Positions 30,299-39,800 are shown, numbered from the stretch's first letter. The stretch: 64,000 bases of DNA from Comamonas odontotermitis (GCF_014207855.1 NZ_JACHKZ010000001.1:1-64000), one strand, 5' to 3'. Numbers and translations: made by a program. The notes: generated by a model not told the origin, from the letters alone.

Positions 30299-31177
30299 TT
30301 ATTGCGCCTGGCTGTTTTGCAGTGCGGCAACACGCTCCTCAATAGGAGGGTGCGAGCTGAACAGCTTGCCCAGGCCGCCGGTAATACCCATGGCCTGCAT
30401 GCTTTGAGGCAGTACACCGGGCTGCATACCGCCCAGACGGTACAGCGCGTTGATCATCGGCTGCTTGCGGCCCATCAGTTGGGCCGCGCCGGCGTCCGCG
30501 CGGAACTCCCGCTGGCGCGAGAACCAGGCCACGATGATGGCAGCCAGGAAGCCAAACACGATGTCCAGCACGATGGTGGTGATCATGTAGCCAATGCCGG
30601 GGCCGGAGCTTTCTTCGTCGTTGCGGCGCAAGAAGGAGTCAACCGCATAGCCGATGACACGGGAGAGGAAGACTACGAAGGTATTCATCACGCCCTGAAT
30701 CAGCGCCATGGTCACCATATCGCCATTGGCAACGTGAGCCACCTCGTGGCCGATCACAGCTTCGATTTCTTCGCGCGTCATGCCCTGCAGCAGCCCGGTG
30801 GAGACCGCCACCAGCGCGGAGTTCTTGAATGCACCCGTGGCAAAGGCGTTGGGCTCGCCTTCGTAGATACCGACCTCAGGCATGTTGATGCCTGCTGTGT
30901 CGGCAAAACGGCGCACGGTTTCCACAATCCAGGCTTCGTCCGCATTGGCAGGTTGGTTGATGATCTTGACGCCCATGCTCATCTTGGCAATGGGCTTGCT
31001 CATCAGCAGCGAGATGATGGCACCGCCAAAGCCCATGATGAAGGCAAAGCCCAACAGGGCGCCCAGGTTCAAGCCGTTGGCCGTGAGGTAACGGTTGACG
31101 CCCAGCAGGCTGGCAACAATACCCAGCACCACCACGACGGCGACGTTGGTCAGCAAAAATAGAAAAATTCGTTTCAT
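30299..31177 (-). CDS. htpX: Membrane-bound zinc metalloprotease HtpX
   Basis: The 292-residue M48 family protease helps clear misfolded inner-membrane proteins. Two N-terminal helices (about 3-24 and 38-58) precede the cytoplasmic catalytic part. The zinc motif is HEVAH (144-148), and two more hydrophobic stretches follow near 155-175 and 195-215. The third zinc ligand is probably the Glu of [10 protein letters not shown]. Full length compared with the E. coli enzyme (293). Start ATG 31177 gives [14 protein letters not shown], the usual N-terminus. Heat-shock control is common for htpX, but no sigma-32 promoter was identified by eye. Confidence 0.96.
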   Translation of the reverse strand: MKRIFLFLLTNVAVVVVLGIVASLLGVNRYLTANGLNLGALLGFAFIMGFGGAIISLLMSKPIAKMSMGVKIINQPANADEAWIVETVRRFADTAGINMPEVGIYEGEPNAFATGAFKNSALVAVSTGLLQGMTREEIEAVIGHEVAHVANGDMVTMALIQGVMNTFVVFLSRVIGYAVDSFLRRNDEESSGPGIGYMITTIVLDIVFGFLAAIIVAWFSRQREFRADAGAAQLMGRKQPMINALYRLGGMQPGVLPQSMQAMGITGGLGKLFSSHPPIEERVAALQNSQAQ

Positions 31178-31282
31178 TGAGGGGTTTCTCCAATATGGGG
31201 AACGCACTGATCGCTAATTGAGGCAAAGTTTCGGTAATTCAAGACCTTACCCGCCTTTTTCTGACATCGACTGGTGTTGTTA

Positions 31283-32089
31283 TCAAGGTTTTGGCAGTCG
31301 TGCCGCGCGAAATACGCAAGAGTCATCGTAGAAGGAAAAGTTCTCGCTTTCCTGGCTCCACCCTGGAACACCTAACACTGGCAGTGGTGTAAATGGTTTG
31401 GTCGCGAGCGGCGCTGCGTCCAGGGCTTGTGCGATGGCTGTGTCGATATTGTCCCCCAAGCCTGCGGCAAACGGGTGGCAAAAAACATGTGCGGTGATTG
31501 GTTTTCTCGGCTGGGTCAGTTTTTCAAGCAGCGCGTGGCCCGTCAGAACCAGTTGCGCATCGCACCACAGCGGCCGCAGTTCCACGAAGAGGCGTCGCCA
31601 CTGGCGCGCCTGCAGCGCCTGCCACAGCGGCTCCGGGGCCAGCAATACAGCGCCGTTTTCGTCAAACAGGGTGAGCGCATCGCGCAATGCGCCGCGCTGC
31701 GCGCCTACGCCCTGCTGTGCAATGGCCTGCGCCTGCCAGGCATTGAGCCGTGCCTTGGTGCGAGGAAAGCGCTGCCAGACAAGACCATTGAGCGCGTCGT
31801 GCAGGTGCTCGCGGGTAGGCACGCAGCCGGTGCGGGCAATGTAGGCTTCGTAGGCCTCGCCATCGGGCAGATCGGTCTGCGGCACAAAACGCCGGCCGCA
31901 GTCTCCCACCTGGTTGAGCACGTCCGCTACCCGGTTTTCCGGGTTGGCAGACAGCATTTGCACACGCGAAGCCAAGCCACGGTATGGCGCCAGCCAGGGA
32001 GCACTCCAGTCCAGAGCCGACCAGATGGACTGCACTGCCGGATTCAAAGCGCTCTGAGGATAAACAGGCCGCCAAGGCACGGCTGGCAA
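31283..32089 (-). CDS. DUF3025 domain protein
   Basis: The protein of about 268 residues matches the DUF3025 family, which is common in Burkholderiales and of unknown function. Typical segments are SIWSALDWSAPWLAPYRG, AYIARTGCVPTREHLHDALNGLVWQRFPRTKARLN, ALTLFDENGAVLL and HVFCHPFAAGLGDNIDTAIA. No signal peptide or membrane helix is seen, so it is cytoplasmic. The start is uncertain: there is no in-frame ATG between the pyrC stop (32123) and the conserved region. TTG 32089, or GTG nine bases later, is most likely. It lies 33 bp downstream of pyrC and is probably cotranscribed. Confidence 0.8.
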   Translation of the reverse strand: MPAVPWRPVYPQSALNPAVQSIWSALDWSAPWLAPYRGLASRVQMLSANPENRVADVLNQVGDCGRRFVPQTDLPDGEAYEAYIARTGCVPTREHLHDALNGLVWQRFPRTKARLNAWQAQAIAQQGVGAQRGALRDALTLFDENGAVLLAPEPLWQALQARQWRRLFVELRPLWCDAQLVLTGHALLEKLTQPRKPITAHVFCHPFAAGLGDNIDTAIAQALDAAPLATKPFTPLPVLGVPGWSQESENFSFYDDSCVFRAARLPKP

Positions 32090-32122
32090 GCGCAGAAACT
32101 CATCTTTTAGTAGTGAACTGCC

Positions 32123-33169
32123 TCAGGCAGTCACGAGCTTCCAGGGCAAGGCTTCGCCCGAGCGCAGGGGCTTGAGCTCTGCTTCGCCAAACGCAAAGGC
32201 CTCGGGTGGCGTCCAGCTCTGGCGTGCCAGGGTGATGCGGTCCGTGTTGCGCGGCAGGTTGTAGAAGTCGGGGCCGTAAAAGCTGGCAAAGCCTTCGAGC
32301 TTGTCGAGCGCACCCGCATTGTCAAACACCTCGGCATACATCTCGATGGCAGCGTGCGCGGTGTAGCAACCGGCGCAACCAGTGGCAGCCTCCTTCAGCT
32401 GCGCGGCATGCGGCGCGCTGTCGGTACCCAGGAAAAACTTCGGACTGCCACTGGTGGCTGCCTTCACGAGCGCCTGGCGGTGCACCTCGCGCTTCAAGAC
32501 CGGCAGGCAGTAGTAATGCGGGCGAATGCCTCCGGTAAAGATGGCATTGCGGTTGTAGAGCAGGTGCTGCGCGGTGATGGTGGCGCCGGTGTGGCTGTCG
32601 CTGTCCTCCACGTACTGCGCAGCTTCCTTGGTGGTGATGTGTTCGAAAACGATTTTCAGCTCCGGGAAATCGCGGCGCAGCGGGATCATGTGCTGATCGA
32701 TGAAGGCCGCTTCTCGGTCGAACAGGTCGATGTCGCTGCTCGTGACTTCACCATGCACAAGCAGCAGCATGCCTGCGCGCTGCATGGCTTCGAGCGTGGG
32801 GTAGATCTTGCGGATATCGGTCACGCCATGGTCGCTGTTGGTGGTGGCGCCGGCCGGGTAGAGCTTGCAGGCCACCACGCCTGCCGCCTTGGCGCGCGCA
32901 ATCTCTTCGGGCGCCAGATTGTCCGTCAGGTACAGCGTCATCAGCGGCTCGAACGACAGCCCTTGCGGCACCGCCGCGAGGATGCGCTCCTTGTACGCCT
33001 GCGCCAAAGCGGCCGTGGTGACCGGCGGCTTGAGGTTGGGCATGACGATGGCGCGTGCAAACTGCTGCGCCGCGTGCGGCACGGTGGTGGCCAGGGCCGC
33101 GCCATCACGCAGGTGGATATGCCAGTCGTCCGGGCGGGTCAAGGAGAGGGTGGGGTGTGCGGTGCTCAT
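32123..33169 (-). CDS. pyrC: Dihydroorotase (class II)
   Basis: The 348-residue enzyme closes carbamoyl-aspartate to dihydroorotate, the third step of pyrimidine synthesis. The binuclear zinc site is visible as His17/His19 in WHIHLRDG, the carbamylated Lys102 in [16 protein letters not shown], later His residues in HGEVTS and [10 protein letters not shown], and Asp in LGTDSAPHA. Length and Lys102 position match E. coli PyrC. It is followed by the DUF3025 gene. No attenuator was recognised upstream; the divergent gene is a GltI-like binding protein. Confidence 0.96.
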   Translation of the reverse strand: MSTAHPTLSLTRPDDWHIHLRDGAALATTVPHAAQQFARAIVMPNLKPPVTTAALAQAYKERILAAVPQGLSFEPLMTLYLTDNLAPEEIARAKAAGVVACKLYPAGATTNSDHGVTDIRKIYPTLEAMQRAGMLLLVHGEVTSSDIDLFDREAAFIDQHMIPLRRDFPELKIVFEHITTKEAAQYVEDSDSHTGATITAQHLLYNRNAIFTGGIRPHYYCLPVLKREVHRQALVKAATSGSPKFFLGTDSAPHAAQLKEAATGCAGCYTAHAAIEMYAEVFDNAGALDKLEGFASFYGPDFYNLPRNTDRITLARQSWTPPEAFAFGEAELKPLRSGEALPWKLVTA

Positions 33170-33309
33170 CCCGACATTGTCGCATCGGTCATATCCCGGT
33201 CACATGCAAACCAGAGCATCGCACCTGAATGCGTGCTGCCGAAGTTCTGCTCGAAAGTTAGGGAAGGCTCTCATGAGGTGACTGCAGCCGATGCGTATCA
33301 TCCATCACA

Positions 33310-34239
33310 GTGAAAATTAGTCAAAGTTTTGACAAAATGTTCCAAAAAAACCTCTTGCCTGCGATCTTGCTACTGGCGATCGGCGGCACCAGTTTTGCCC
33401 AGGCCCCGGCATCGGGCAACTGGGACAAAATCAAAGATACGCACACCATTACCGTGGGCTACCGCCCTGACGGCCTTCCGTTCTCCTATGAAATGGAAGG
33501 CTCGAAAAAGCCGGTGGGCTATGCCATCGAGATCTGCCAGGCGCTCATTGCCAGGTTGCAGCAGAGCATGGGCTTGCCGCAGCTCGATATCCGCTACCGC
33601 GCCATCAACGGCCAGACTCGCTTTACCGATCTGGCCAGCGGCGATATTGATGTGGACTGCAGCAATACCACCAACACGAAGGAGCGACGCGAGACCCGGC
33701 AGGTGGCTTTCAGCATTCCGTACTACATGGCGGGCGTTCGCATGCTCACATTGGGCAGCAGCAAGATCAACGATATGGAAGGCCTGCATAACAAGCGCGT
33801 AATTACCACCAAGGGCACCACTTCTTTCAAGACCCTGGGCAGCGCACTGAGCAGCGGCCTGAAGATAGCGCATTCCGAATGCCTGCAGCACCAGGACTGC
33901 TTCAACGCGGTGCAGAACGGCACAGCCGATGTCTGGTTGATGGACGACGTGCTGCTGGCCGCCTACCGTGCACAGGCGGCCAAGCCCGAGCAGTTCAAGA
34001 TCGTCGGCAAGCTGATGTCGATCGAGCCCCTCTCGCTGATGATGCGCGAGAGCGACGCCCGCATGAAGAAGGTGTTTGACGAAGAAATGCGGGCCATGGC
34101 GAGCAACCAGGAGATCGCCCGCCTCTACAAGAAATGGTTTGAATCGCCGCTGCCGGGCAAGCGCTTCAACCTCAATACGCCGATGTCTTACCTGCTGACC
34201 GACATGCTGCGCTACCCCAGCGACAAGTTCGACAACTGA
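33310..34239 (+). CDS. Amino acid ABC transporter substrate-binding protein (GltI-like, solitary)
   Basis: A 300-309 residue periplasmic type II binding protein (SBP_bac_3). The signal peptide ends near SFA-QAP. Ligand-domain signatures are TITVGYRPDGLPFSYEMEG, PVGYAIEICQAL, DVDCSNTTNTKERRETRQVAFSIPYY and a C-terminal KKWFESPLPG. It belongs with the glutamate/aspartate GltI group and has a Cys pair (ECLQHQDC) between the lobes. The start is either GTG 33310 or ATG 33337; neither has a clear Shine-Dalgarno sequence. There is no adjacent permease, and the complete gltIJKL cassette lies convergently downstream, so this may be an alternative binding protein for the same permease. Confidence 0.82.
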   Translation: MKISQSFDKMFQKNLLPAILLLAIGGTSFAQAPASGNWDKIKDTHTITVGYRPDGLPFSYEMEGSKKPVGYAIEICQALIARLQQSMGLPQLDIRYRAINGQTRFTDLASGDIDVDCSNTTNTKERRETRQVAFSIPYYMAGVRMLTLGSSKINDMEGLHNKRVITTKGTTSFKTLGSALSSGLKIAHSECLQHQDCFNAVQNGTADVWLMDDVLLAAYRAQAAKPEQFKIVGKLMSIEPLSLMMRESDARMKKVFDEEMRAMASNQEIARLYKKWFESPLPGKRFNLNTPMSYLLTDMLRYPSDKFDN

Positions 34240-34294
34240 GAATGTGTCCACGATCTCCTCGCGCCGCGACCATGGCTTTGCGCAGTGAGATGCG
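34240..34294 (+). repeat. Intergenic repeat, copy B
   Basis: It begins right after the stop of the binding protein gene and matches copy A at 18549 over about 50 bases, diverging after GTGAGATGCG. The position immediately after a stop codon is the same in both copies. Confidence 0.75.
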
Positions 34295-34354
34295 CAAACC
34301 CTGCGCACCACCCGTCCATGCGCTCCTGCGCGCAGGCTAGCGCCAATCACTCAT

Positions 34355-34445
34355 AAAAAAAGAGCTGCCAGCGCGCTCCTGTCATGAGTTTTGATGATTT
34401 TCATCCAAAACCCAAACAAGATAAACGCTGGCAGCTCTGTTTTTG
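34355..34445. terminator. Large hairpin between convergent genes
   Basis: AGAGCTGCCAGCG (34361-34373) pairs perfectly with CGCTGGCAGCTCT (34426-34438) around a 52-base loop. The loop holds a smaller GTTTTG/CAAAAC stem. A- and T-runs lie on either side. It probably terminates both the binding protein gene and gltL. Confidence 0.75.
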
Positions 34446-34458
34446 AAGCCGCGCAGAA

Positions 34459-35196
34459 TCAGTGCTGCAGGATCTTGCTGAGGAAGTCCTTGGTACGAGG
34501 CTGACGGGCATCGGGGTTGCCGAAGAACTCGTCCTTGCTGCAGTCTTCGAGGATCTTGCCACCCACATCCATGAAGATCACGCGGCTGGCCACCTTCTTG
34601 GCAAAGCCCATTTCGTGCGTTACGCACATCATGGTCATGCCTTCGTGGGCGAGACCGATCATCACATCCAGCACTTCACCGACCATTTCGGGGTCGAGCG
34701 CGGAAGTGGGCTCGTCAAACAGCATGACGGTTGGGTCCATCGACAGAGCGCGTGCAATGGCCACACGCTGCTGCTGGCCACCCGAGAGCTGGCCAGGAAA
34801 CTTGTCCTTGTGTGCCATCAGGCCCACGCGGTCCAGCATCTTCAGACCACGGGTCTTGGCTTCGTCTGCACTGCGGCCCAGCACCTTCATCTGTGCGATG
34901 GTCAGGTTCTCGGTCACCGACAGGTGGGGGAAGAGCTCGAAATGCTGGAACACCATGCCCACGGTGCTGCGCAGCTTGGGCAGATCGGTCTTGGGATCGT
35001 GCACTGCGGTGCCGTTGACCCAGATTTCGCCCTTCTGCACTGGCTCCAACGCGTTGATCGTCTTGATCAGCGTGGACTTGCCGGAACCCGAAGGCCCGCA
35101 CACCACCACCACCTCACCCTTGCTGATGCTGGTGGAGCAGTCGTTGAGCACCTGGAAGCTGCCGTACCACTTGGAGACATTCTTCATTTCAATCAT
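34459..35196 (-). CDS. gltL: Glutamate/aspartate ABC transporter ATPase
   Basis: The 245-residue ATPase energises the GltIJKL importer. Walker A is GPSGSGKST (34-42), the Q-loop is [12 protein letters not shown], the signature LSGGQQQR (137-144), and Walker B VMLFDEP with Glu162. The switch His lies in CVTHEMGFA. Very close to E. coli GltL as recalled. It is the last gene of the minus-strand order gltI-gltJ-gltK-gltL, with a 24-bp gap after gltK holding AAGGATATCC. The stop is followed by the large bidirectional hairpin. Confidence 0.94.
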   Translation of the reverse strand: MIEMKNVSKWYGSFQVLNDCSTSISKGEVVVVCGPSGSGKSTLIKTINALEPVQKGEIWVNGTAVHDPKTDLPKLRSTVGMVFQHFELFPHLSVTENLTIAQMKVLGRSADEAKTRGLKMLDRVGLMAHKDKFPGQLSGGQQQRVAIARALSMDPTVMLFDEPTSALDPEMVGEVLDVMIGLAHEGMTMMCVTHEMGFAKKVASRVIFMDVGGKILEDCSKDEFFGNPDARQPRTKDFLSKILQH

Positions 35197-35220
35197 TTGG
35201 ATATCCTTTGTATTGCAGCA

Positions 35221-35892
35221 TCAACGGATGATGGCGATCTTTTTGTGCAGACGCTTCACAAACCACGACAGCGTAAAGCAGATGATGAAGTACAGGACGG
35301 CAGCAGCCAGATAGGCCTCGACCGGACGGCCGAAATTCTTGCCCGCCACTTCAAAGCCCTTGAGCATGTCGTAGGCGCCGATGGCGTACACCAGCGAAGT
35401 ATCCTGGAACAGAATGATGGTCTGCGTCAGCAGCACGGGCAGCATGTTACGGAAGGCTTGTGGCAGCACCACCAGACGCATGTTCTGCCCGTAAGTCATG
35501 CCCAGCGCCTGGCCGGCATACACCTGGCCGCGCGGAATCGACTGGATACCAGCGCGCATGATTTCGGAGAAGTACGCCGCCTCAAACGCCACGAAGGTGA
35601 TGATGGCCGACAGCTCAGCGCCAATCGGCTTGCCGATCAACAAAGGCACCAGCAGGAAGAACCACAAGATCACCATCACCAGCGGGATGGAGCGCATGCC
35701 GTTGACGTAGATCGTCGCGGGCACCGTGAGCAGCTTGTTGCCCGACAGGCGCATCAGCGCCAGCAAGGTACCAAAGAAGATGCCACCCAGGGTCGCAATG
35801 ATCGTCAGCATCACGCTGAAACCCAGACCCTTGATGATGAAGTTCTGGATCAGGTCCCAGTTGTAGAACGAAAAATCAAGATTCAGATTCAT
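35221..35892 (-). CDS. gltK: Glutamate/aspartate ABC transporter permease GltK
   Basis: The 223-residue inner-membrane permease of the HisM/GltK type begins MNLNLDFSFYNWDLIQNFII and has about five helices. The EAA loop, which contacts GltL, is FEAAYFSEIMRAGIQSIPRGQVYAGQALGM, seen here as the core EIMRAGIQSIPRGQ. Start ATG 35892 is chosen because it lies one base after the gltJ stop, suggesting coupled translation; the longer frame overlaps gltJ. It forms a heterodimeric channel with GltJ. Confidence 0.94.
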   Translation of the reverse strand: MNLNLDFSFYNWDLIQNFIIKGLGFSVMLTIIATLGGIFFGTLLALMRLSGNKLLTVPATIYVNGMRSIPLVMVILWFFLLVPLLIGKPIGAELSAIITFVAFEAAYFSEIMRAGIQSIPRGQVYAGQALGMTYGQNMRLVVLPQAFRNMLPVLLTQTIILFQDTSLVYAIGAYDMLKGFEVAGKNFGRPVEAYLAAAVLYFIICFTLSWFVKRLHKKIAIIR

Positions 35893-35893
35893 C

Positions 35894-36649
35894 TCAGTGG
35901 CCTCCCGATCCGCCGGCAGCAATGAAGCCTGGAATGCGGCTCTTCTTTTCAATGAAAGCCATGATGCGATTGATCACAAAGGCCGAGATCATGTACAGGC
36001 CCGTCACCGCCAGATAGACCTCGATCCCGCGCGAGGTTTCTTCCTGCGCCTGCATCGCAAACAAGGTCAACTCTGCCACCGACACGGCAAACGCGACGGA
36101 CGAGTTCTTGAAGATGTTCATCGCCTCACTGGTGAGCGGAGGAATGATGATGCGGTAAGCCATGGGCAGCAGCACATAGCGGTAGTACTGGAAAGTGGTA
36201 AAACCCAGCGCCATGCCTGCGTAACGCTGGCCGCGCGGCAGCGCCTGGATACCAGCGCGCAATTGCTCGGCGATACGGGCTGAGGTGAAAAAGCCCAGCG
36301 CCAGCACCACCAGCAAGAACCCGGGTACCTGCTTCAATGCGGGGAAGATGGCTGGCACCACGTGGTACCACAGGAAAATCTGCACCAGCAGCGGCACATT
36401 GCGGAACAGCTCCACCCAGGCATTGCCAAGACGCACTGTCCACGGCCGGTCTGGCAGGGTACGCAGGGTACCGATGATTGAGCCGACGACCAAAGCGATC
36501 ACCAGCGCACACAGAGACACGGAGACTGTCCATCCCCATGCAGACATCAACCAATCCAGATACGTGATATCGCCGTTCTTGCCGAAACAGCCCTGCACGA
36601 CCTGGCGCTCGATGGTGTCTTCACAAAATACTTGCCAATCCCAATTCAT
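35894..36649 (-). CDS. gltJ: Glutamate/aspartate ABC transporter permease GltJ
   Basis: The 251-residue permease begins MNWDWQVFCEDTIERQVVQGC, typical of GltJ with its periplasmic N-terminal stretch. A His/Glu-type BPD_transp domain with about five helices follows. The EAA loop includes RIAEQLRAGIQALPRGQRYA, and the channel helix region is PPLTSEAMNIFKNSSVAFAV. The start at 36649 follows GGTGGTCC and removes a non-homologous leader. It pairs with GltK; GltI delivers the substrate. A hairpin in the gltI-gltJ gap probably lowers permease expression relative to the binding protein. Confidence 0.94.
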   Translation of the reverse strand: MNWDWQVFCEDTIERQVVQGCFGKNGDITYLDWLMSAWGWTVSVSLCALVIALVVGSIIGTLRTLPDRPWTVRLGNAWVELFRNVPLLVQIFLWYHVVPAIFPALKQVPGFLLVVLALGFFTSARIAEQLRAGIQALPRGQRYAGMALGFTTFQYYRYVLLPMAYRIIIPPLTSEAMNIFKNSSVAFAVSVAELTLFAMQAQEETSRGIEVYLAVTGLYMISAFVINRIMAFIEKKSRIPGFIAAGGSGGH

Positions 36650-36726
36650 AGGACCACCTCTTTTTTTGTCGTTGTAGCAATGTTTGGCACCGGCACGCAA
36701 CTATCAATTACCAGTACCAACAAAAA

Positions 36727-36756
36727 CGCCCCTCCAAACCGCGGGTTGGAAGGGCG
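36727..36756 (-). terminator. Intercistronic hairpin between gltI and gltJ
   Basis: CGCCCCTCCAAACC and GGGTTGGAAGGGCG form a nearly perfect stem with two mismatches around a small loop. On the minus strand it lies 17 bp after the gltI stop and is followed by GTTTTTGTTGG. Such hairpins commonly stabilise or partly terminate the abundant binding-protein transcript. Confidence 0.7.
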
Positions 36757-36773
36757 GTACCCGTGAGGTGTGC

Positions 36774-37676
36774 TTACTTGACTTCGTAGGCTTCCATCGG
36801 CTTGTCGTTTGGATGCTCCCACGCATCCTTGGTTGCAGCCGACAGTGGCAGGCCCACCTTCACGTTGTTAGGTGGGATAGGCTGCATGAACCACTTGTCG
36901 TACAGCTTGGCCAGCGAGCCGTCCTTGATCTGACGCACGATGGAGTCGTCCACCGCCTTCTTGAAAGCGGGGTCATCCTTGCGCATCATGCAGGCGATGG
37001 GCTCGACCGACAGCACTTCGCCAACGATCTTGTAATCAGCAGGCGACTTGGACTTGGAGATGTTGGCAGCCAGGATGGAGCCGTCCATGATGAAGGCGTC
37101 GGCGCGGCCCGATTCCAGCATCAGGAAGCTGTCAGCGTGGTCCTTGCCCATGATTTCCTTGAAGGTCAGGCCATCAGCGCGCTTGTTCTTGCGCAGGGTC
37201 TGCACCGAGGTCGTGCCGGTGGTGGTCACCAGGGTCTTGCCGTTCAGATCCTTGATGCCGGTGATGCCCGAGTTGGCCTTCACGGCGATGCGCACTTCTT
37301 CCACGTAGGTGGTGAATGCGAAAGCAGCATCCTTCTGACGCGACTGGTTGTTGGTGGTGGAGCCGCACTCCAGATCCACGGTGCCGTTCTGCACCAGGGG
37401 AACGCGGTTCTGCGAGGTCAGGGGCTGGTACTTGACTTCCAGCTTGGCCAGGCCCAGTTGCTTTTGCAGATCGTCGGCAATGCGCTCCGACATTTCGGTA
37501 TGGAAGCCCACATACTTGCCATTGCCCAGCGTATAGCCCAGGCCCGACGATTCACGCACGCCCAGGGTGATACTGCCGGAAGACTTGATCTTCGCCAGGG
37601 TGTCACCCGCTTGCGCAAACGCGCTACCTGCAGCTACCGCTGCCACTGCAAAAGCCAGCAAATGTTTCTTCATCAT
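36774..37676 (-). CDS. gltI: Glutamate/aspartate periplasmic binding protein
   Basis: A 300-residue binding protein with signal peptide MMKKHLLAFAVAAVAAGSAFA cleaved before QAGD. SBP_bac_3 signatures are SITLGVRESSGLGYTLGNGKYVGFHTEM in pieces (GVRESSGLGYTLG, YVGFHTEMSERI), DLECGSTTNNQSRQKD and the Arg/Asp/Thr ligand contacts around TTTGTTSVQTLRKN. It is close to GltI. First gene of the gltIJKL operon, with a strong AAGGTC-like site upstream (CTGGAGGTCTG). Two related binding proteins lie in the window at 33310-34239 and 58540-59487, neither with ABC permeases. Confidence 0.94.
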   Translation of the reverse strand: MMKKHLLAFAVAAVAAGSAFAQAGDTLAKIKSSGSITLGVRESSGLGYTLGNGKYVGFHTEMSERIADDLQKQLGLAKLEVKYQPLTSQNRVPLVQNGTVDLECGSTTNNQSRQKDAAFAFTTYVEEVRIAVKANSGITGIKDLNGKTLVTTTGTTSVQTLRKNKRADGLTFKEIMGKDHADSFLMLESGRADAFIMDGSILAANISKSKSPADYKIVGEVLSVEPIACMMRKDDPAFKKAVDDSIVRQIKDGSLAKLYDKWFMQPIPPNNVKVGLPLSAATKDAWEHPNDKPMEAYEVK

Positions 37677-37961
37677 CAGACCTCCAGAAAAATCAGTTTG
37701 TAGTCACGCGATCAGAGCCCTGAAGACACCAATGCGACAACCCGCGCGCTCGATTGTGCACCGGCCAAGCTAATGTGATGCGATCATGCTGACATATCTT
37801 CAACAATTTGAATCCCATCACCATCATCCATAGCATTTTCCAAAGAAAACCCTGAGACCTGGCCTGCAAAAAGTAAGCAATCCGTAAGCATTGCACAGAT
37901 TGACTGCGCACCGTATTAGAAATTACCCTGCAATTCGGAAAAATAAATAGCGCCATCCACA

Positions 37962-38900
37962 TCAGGAATGGCGCGCAGGATTGCGTGATGCCAGGTAGTC
38001 CCACAGGGCCTGCGCGCTGCTTTTTACCGAGTCTCTGGACACTGGTTTTTCGCGGTAGACGCGCACATCCATCTCCACTTCCCATTGCGCCGAGCTCGGG
38101 TGGTCGGCACGCACCAGTTTTTTGGCCTTGAGCTCTTTCCTCACCGCACTTTGCGGCAGAAATGCAATGCCATGGCCTTCCATTGCCATGGCCTTCAGGC
38201 CTTCGGCCATATCGGTTTCGTACACCCGGTCCAGATAGGCGGGCTCGGGGGCCTGCTTCAGCGCCAGATCGGTCACGCGGCTCAAGTAGGCTCCAGGCGC
38301 ATAACCCAGAAATGGAAGCGGCACCTCCGAAGTGCCCGGCAGTGGAAACAGCGGCAGGCCGTCAAGCCCCGGCTTGCAGTAGGGCGCCATCGCTTCTCGG
38401 CCCAAGCTCACCATTTCGTAGCGTTGCGGATCGAGCTGGATGGGCTGTGATTCATGGTGGTAGGCAATCAGCAGATCGCAGCCGCCTTCGACAAGACGCA
38501 CCACCGCATCGTGCACATTGAGCGCCATCAAGCGGCTCTTGAACAGGCCGAAATCATTGCGCAGGCCCGACACCCATGCAGGAAAGAAGGTGAACGCCAG
38601 CGTGTGTGGCACGGCAAAGTCGATGATGTCCTTGCCGGAGGAGGCATGCACCCGCAGCATGGAGCGCGTGCTTTGCACCGCCTGCAGGATTTCGATGGCC
38701 TGGTTGTACAAGGTCTTGCCTGCGGGCGTCAGCCGCGTCGGGTAGGAGCTGCGATCCACCAGGTCTGCCCCGGCCCAGGATTCCAGTGCCTGGATGCGCC
38801 GCGAGAATGCCGGCTGCGTGACATGGCGCAACTGCGCCGACCGGCTGAAACTGCGCGTTTCCGCCAGACTCACAAAATCTTCAAGCCACTTGGTTTCCAT
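37962..38900 (-). CDS. LysR-family transcriptional regulator
   Basis: The 312-residue LTTR has an N-terminal winged helix-turn-helix (METKWLEDFVSLAETRSFSRSAQLRHVTQPAFSRRIQALE region, core SRSAQLRHVTQPAFSRRI at about 18-35) and an effector domain from about 90. The METKWL..F start and the cofactor region resemble a LysR subgroup that includes HypT/YjiE. It lies 285 bp upstream of gltI in the same direction and divergent from the TRAP genes. It could control either glutamate uptake or the TRAP/aldolase cluster. The internal start ATG 38900 matches the family. No TnA operator was assigned with certainty. Confidence 0.85.
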   Translation of the reverse strand: METKWLEDFVSLAETRSFSRSAQLRHVTQPAFSRRIQALESWAGADLVDRSSYPTRLTPAGKTLYNQAIEILQAVQSTRSMLRVHASSGKDIIDFAVPHTLAFTFFPAWVSGLRNDFGLFKSRLMALNVHDAVVRLVEGGCDLLIAYHHESQPIQLDPQRYEMVSLGREAMAPYCKPGLDGLPLFPLPGTSEVPLPFLGYAPGAYLSRVTDLALKQAPEPAYLDRVYETDMAEGLKAMAMEGHGIAFLPQSAVRKELKAKKLVRADHPSSAQWEVEMDVRVYREKPVSRDSVKSSAQALWDYLASRNPARHS

Positions 38901-39206
38901 GCGCGCATTATCCACACGCCGCACGCAGGCCCGGTCGATGCGGCGCATTTTGCGGCGACGCCATGGGTCGCTGCGGCGACGCGTGCCGTGCTTTCAGTGC
39001 ATCTGCGCAACGTTTGCGGGAAATTCATGGCCTTTCACCCTCTGCAACCGCGCCATAATCAGCGGCAACTGGTCTACCCACCAGACAATTTTTGCTGGTT
39101 CAGCAACCGATCTACCCGATTGTGATGGTTCGCCCACAAGGCGGCTCGTGTTCCATGCCTCTGCGTTTTGTCTGGCTCTGCCGAGCCTTTTTGGATTCCG
39201 GTTGTT
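38901..39206. other. Divergent intergenic region between the LysR regulator and TRAP genes
   Basis: These 306 bp have no gene. They must contain the LysR promoter and the TRAP operon promoter, and are the natural place for LysR operator sites. None was clear by eye. Confidence 0.45.
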
Positions 39207-39800
39207 ATGACCCCACCCTCCTCCTCCCGTCCGGGCGGCGCCGCCGCGCCTGACCCCTCTTCCCTTGCGCCCGCCACGCCCCCACCTGCCAAAGGCCTGT
39301 GGCTGGAGGACTGGCTCACGGTGGCCATCATGGCGCTGCTGGCGCTGATCACCTTTGCCAATGTCATCGTGCGCTATTTCACTGATGGCTCCTTTGCCTG
39401 GACCGAGGAAATCTCCGTCTTCCTGATGATTTTGCTGGCCATGGTGGCGGGTTCTGCCGCCGTCGCACGCGATCTGCACATCCGCATCGAGTACTTTGCC
39501 GATCGTGGCAACGCTCGCCGCCGCAAGGCGTTTGCCCGCTTTGGCGCGCTGATGGTGGCGTTGCTGTTTGCACTGATCTGCGTGCTCAGCATCCGTGTGG
39601 TCTACGACGATTACCGCTTTGAAGAAACCTCGCCTGGCATTGGCGTGCCACAGTGGTGGTATTCCGTCTGGCTGCCGATTTTTTCGGCGCTGATCACGCT
39701 CCGCGCGCTCGGCCTGTTCGCGCGCCAGGGCAAGGCCAGCTTTGAAGCGCCGGCGGACGATACCGGCGAAGGCACGGTCACCACCAAGGAGCTTGCATGA
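39207..39800 (+). CDS. dctQ: TRAP transporter small permease (DctQ family)
   Basis: The 197-residue protein has a Pro/Ala-rich 30-residue N-terminal tail and then four membrane helices of the DctQ fold (WLTVAIMALLALITFANVIVRY, FLMILLAMVAGSAAVARDLHIRIEY, GALMVALLFALICVLSIRVVY and a last helix near 160). AWTEEISVFLMI and the RDLHIRIEYF loop are typical. It supports the large permease in sodium-driven uptake of an organic acid. ATG 39207 is chosen over an upstream TTG. Its stop overlaps the dctM start (ATGA). Confidence 0.9.
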   Translation: MTPPSSSRPGGAAAPDPSSLAPATPPPAKGLWLEDWLTVAIMALLALITFANVIVRYFTDGSFAWTEEISVFLMILLAMVAGSAAVARDLHIRIEYFADRGNARRRKAFARFGALMVALLFALICVLSIRVVYDDYRFEETSPGIGVPQWWYSVWLPIFSALITLRALGLFARQGKASFEAPADDTGEGTVTTKELA

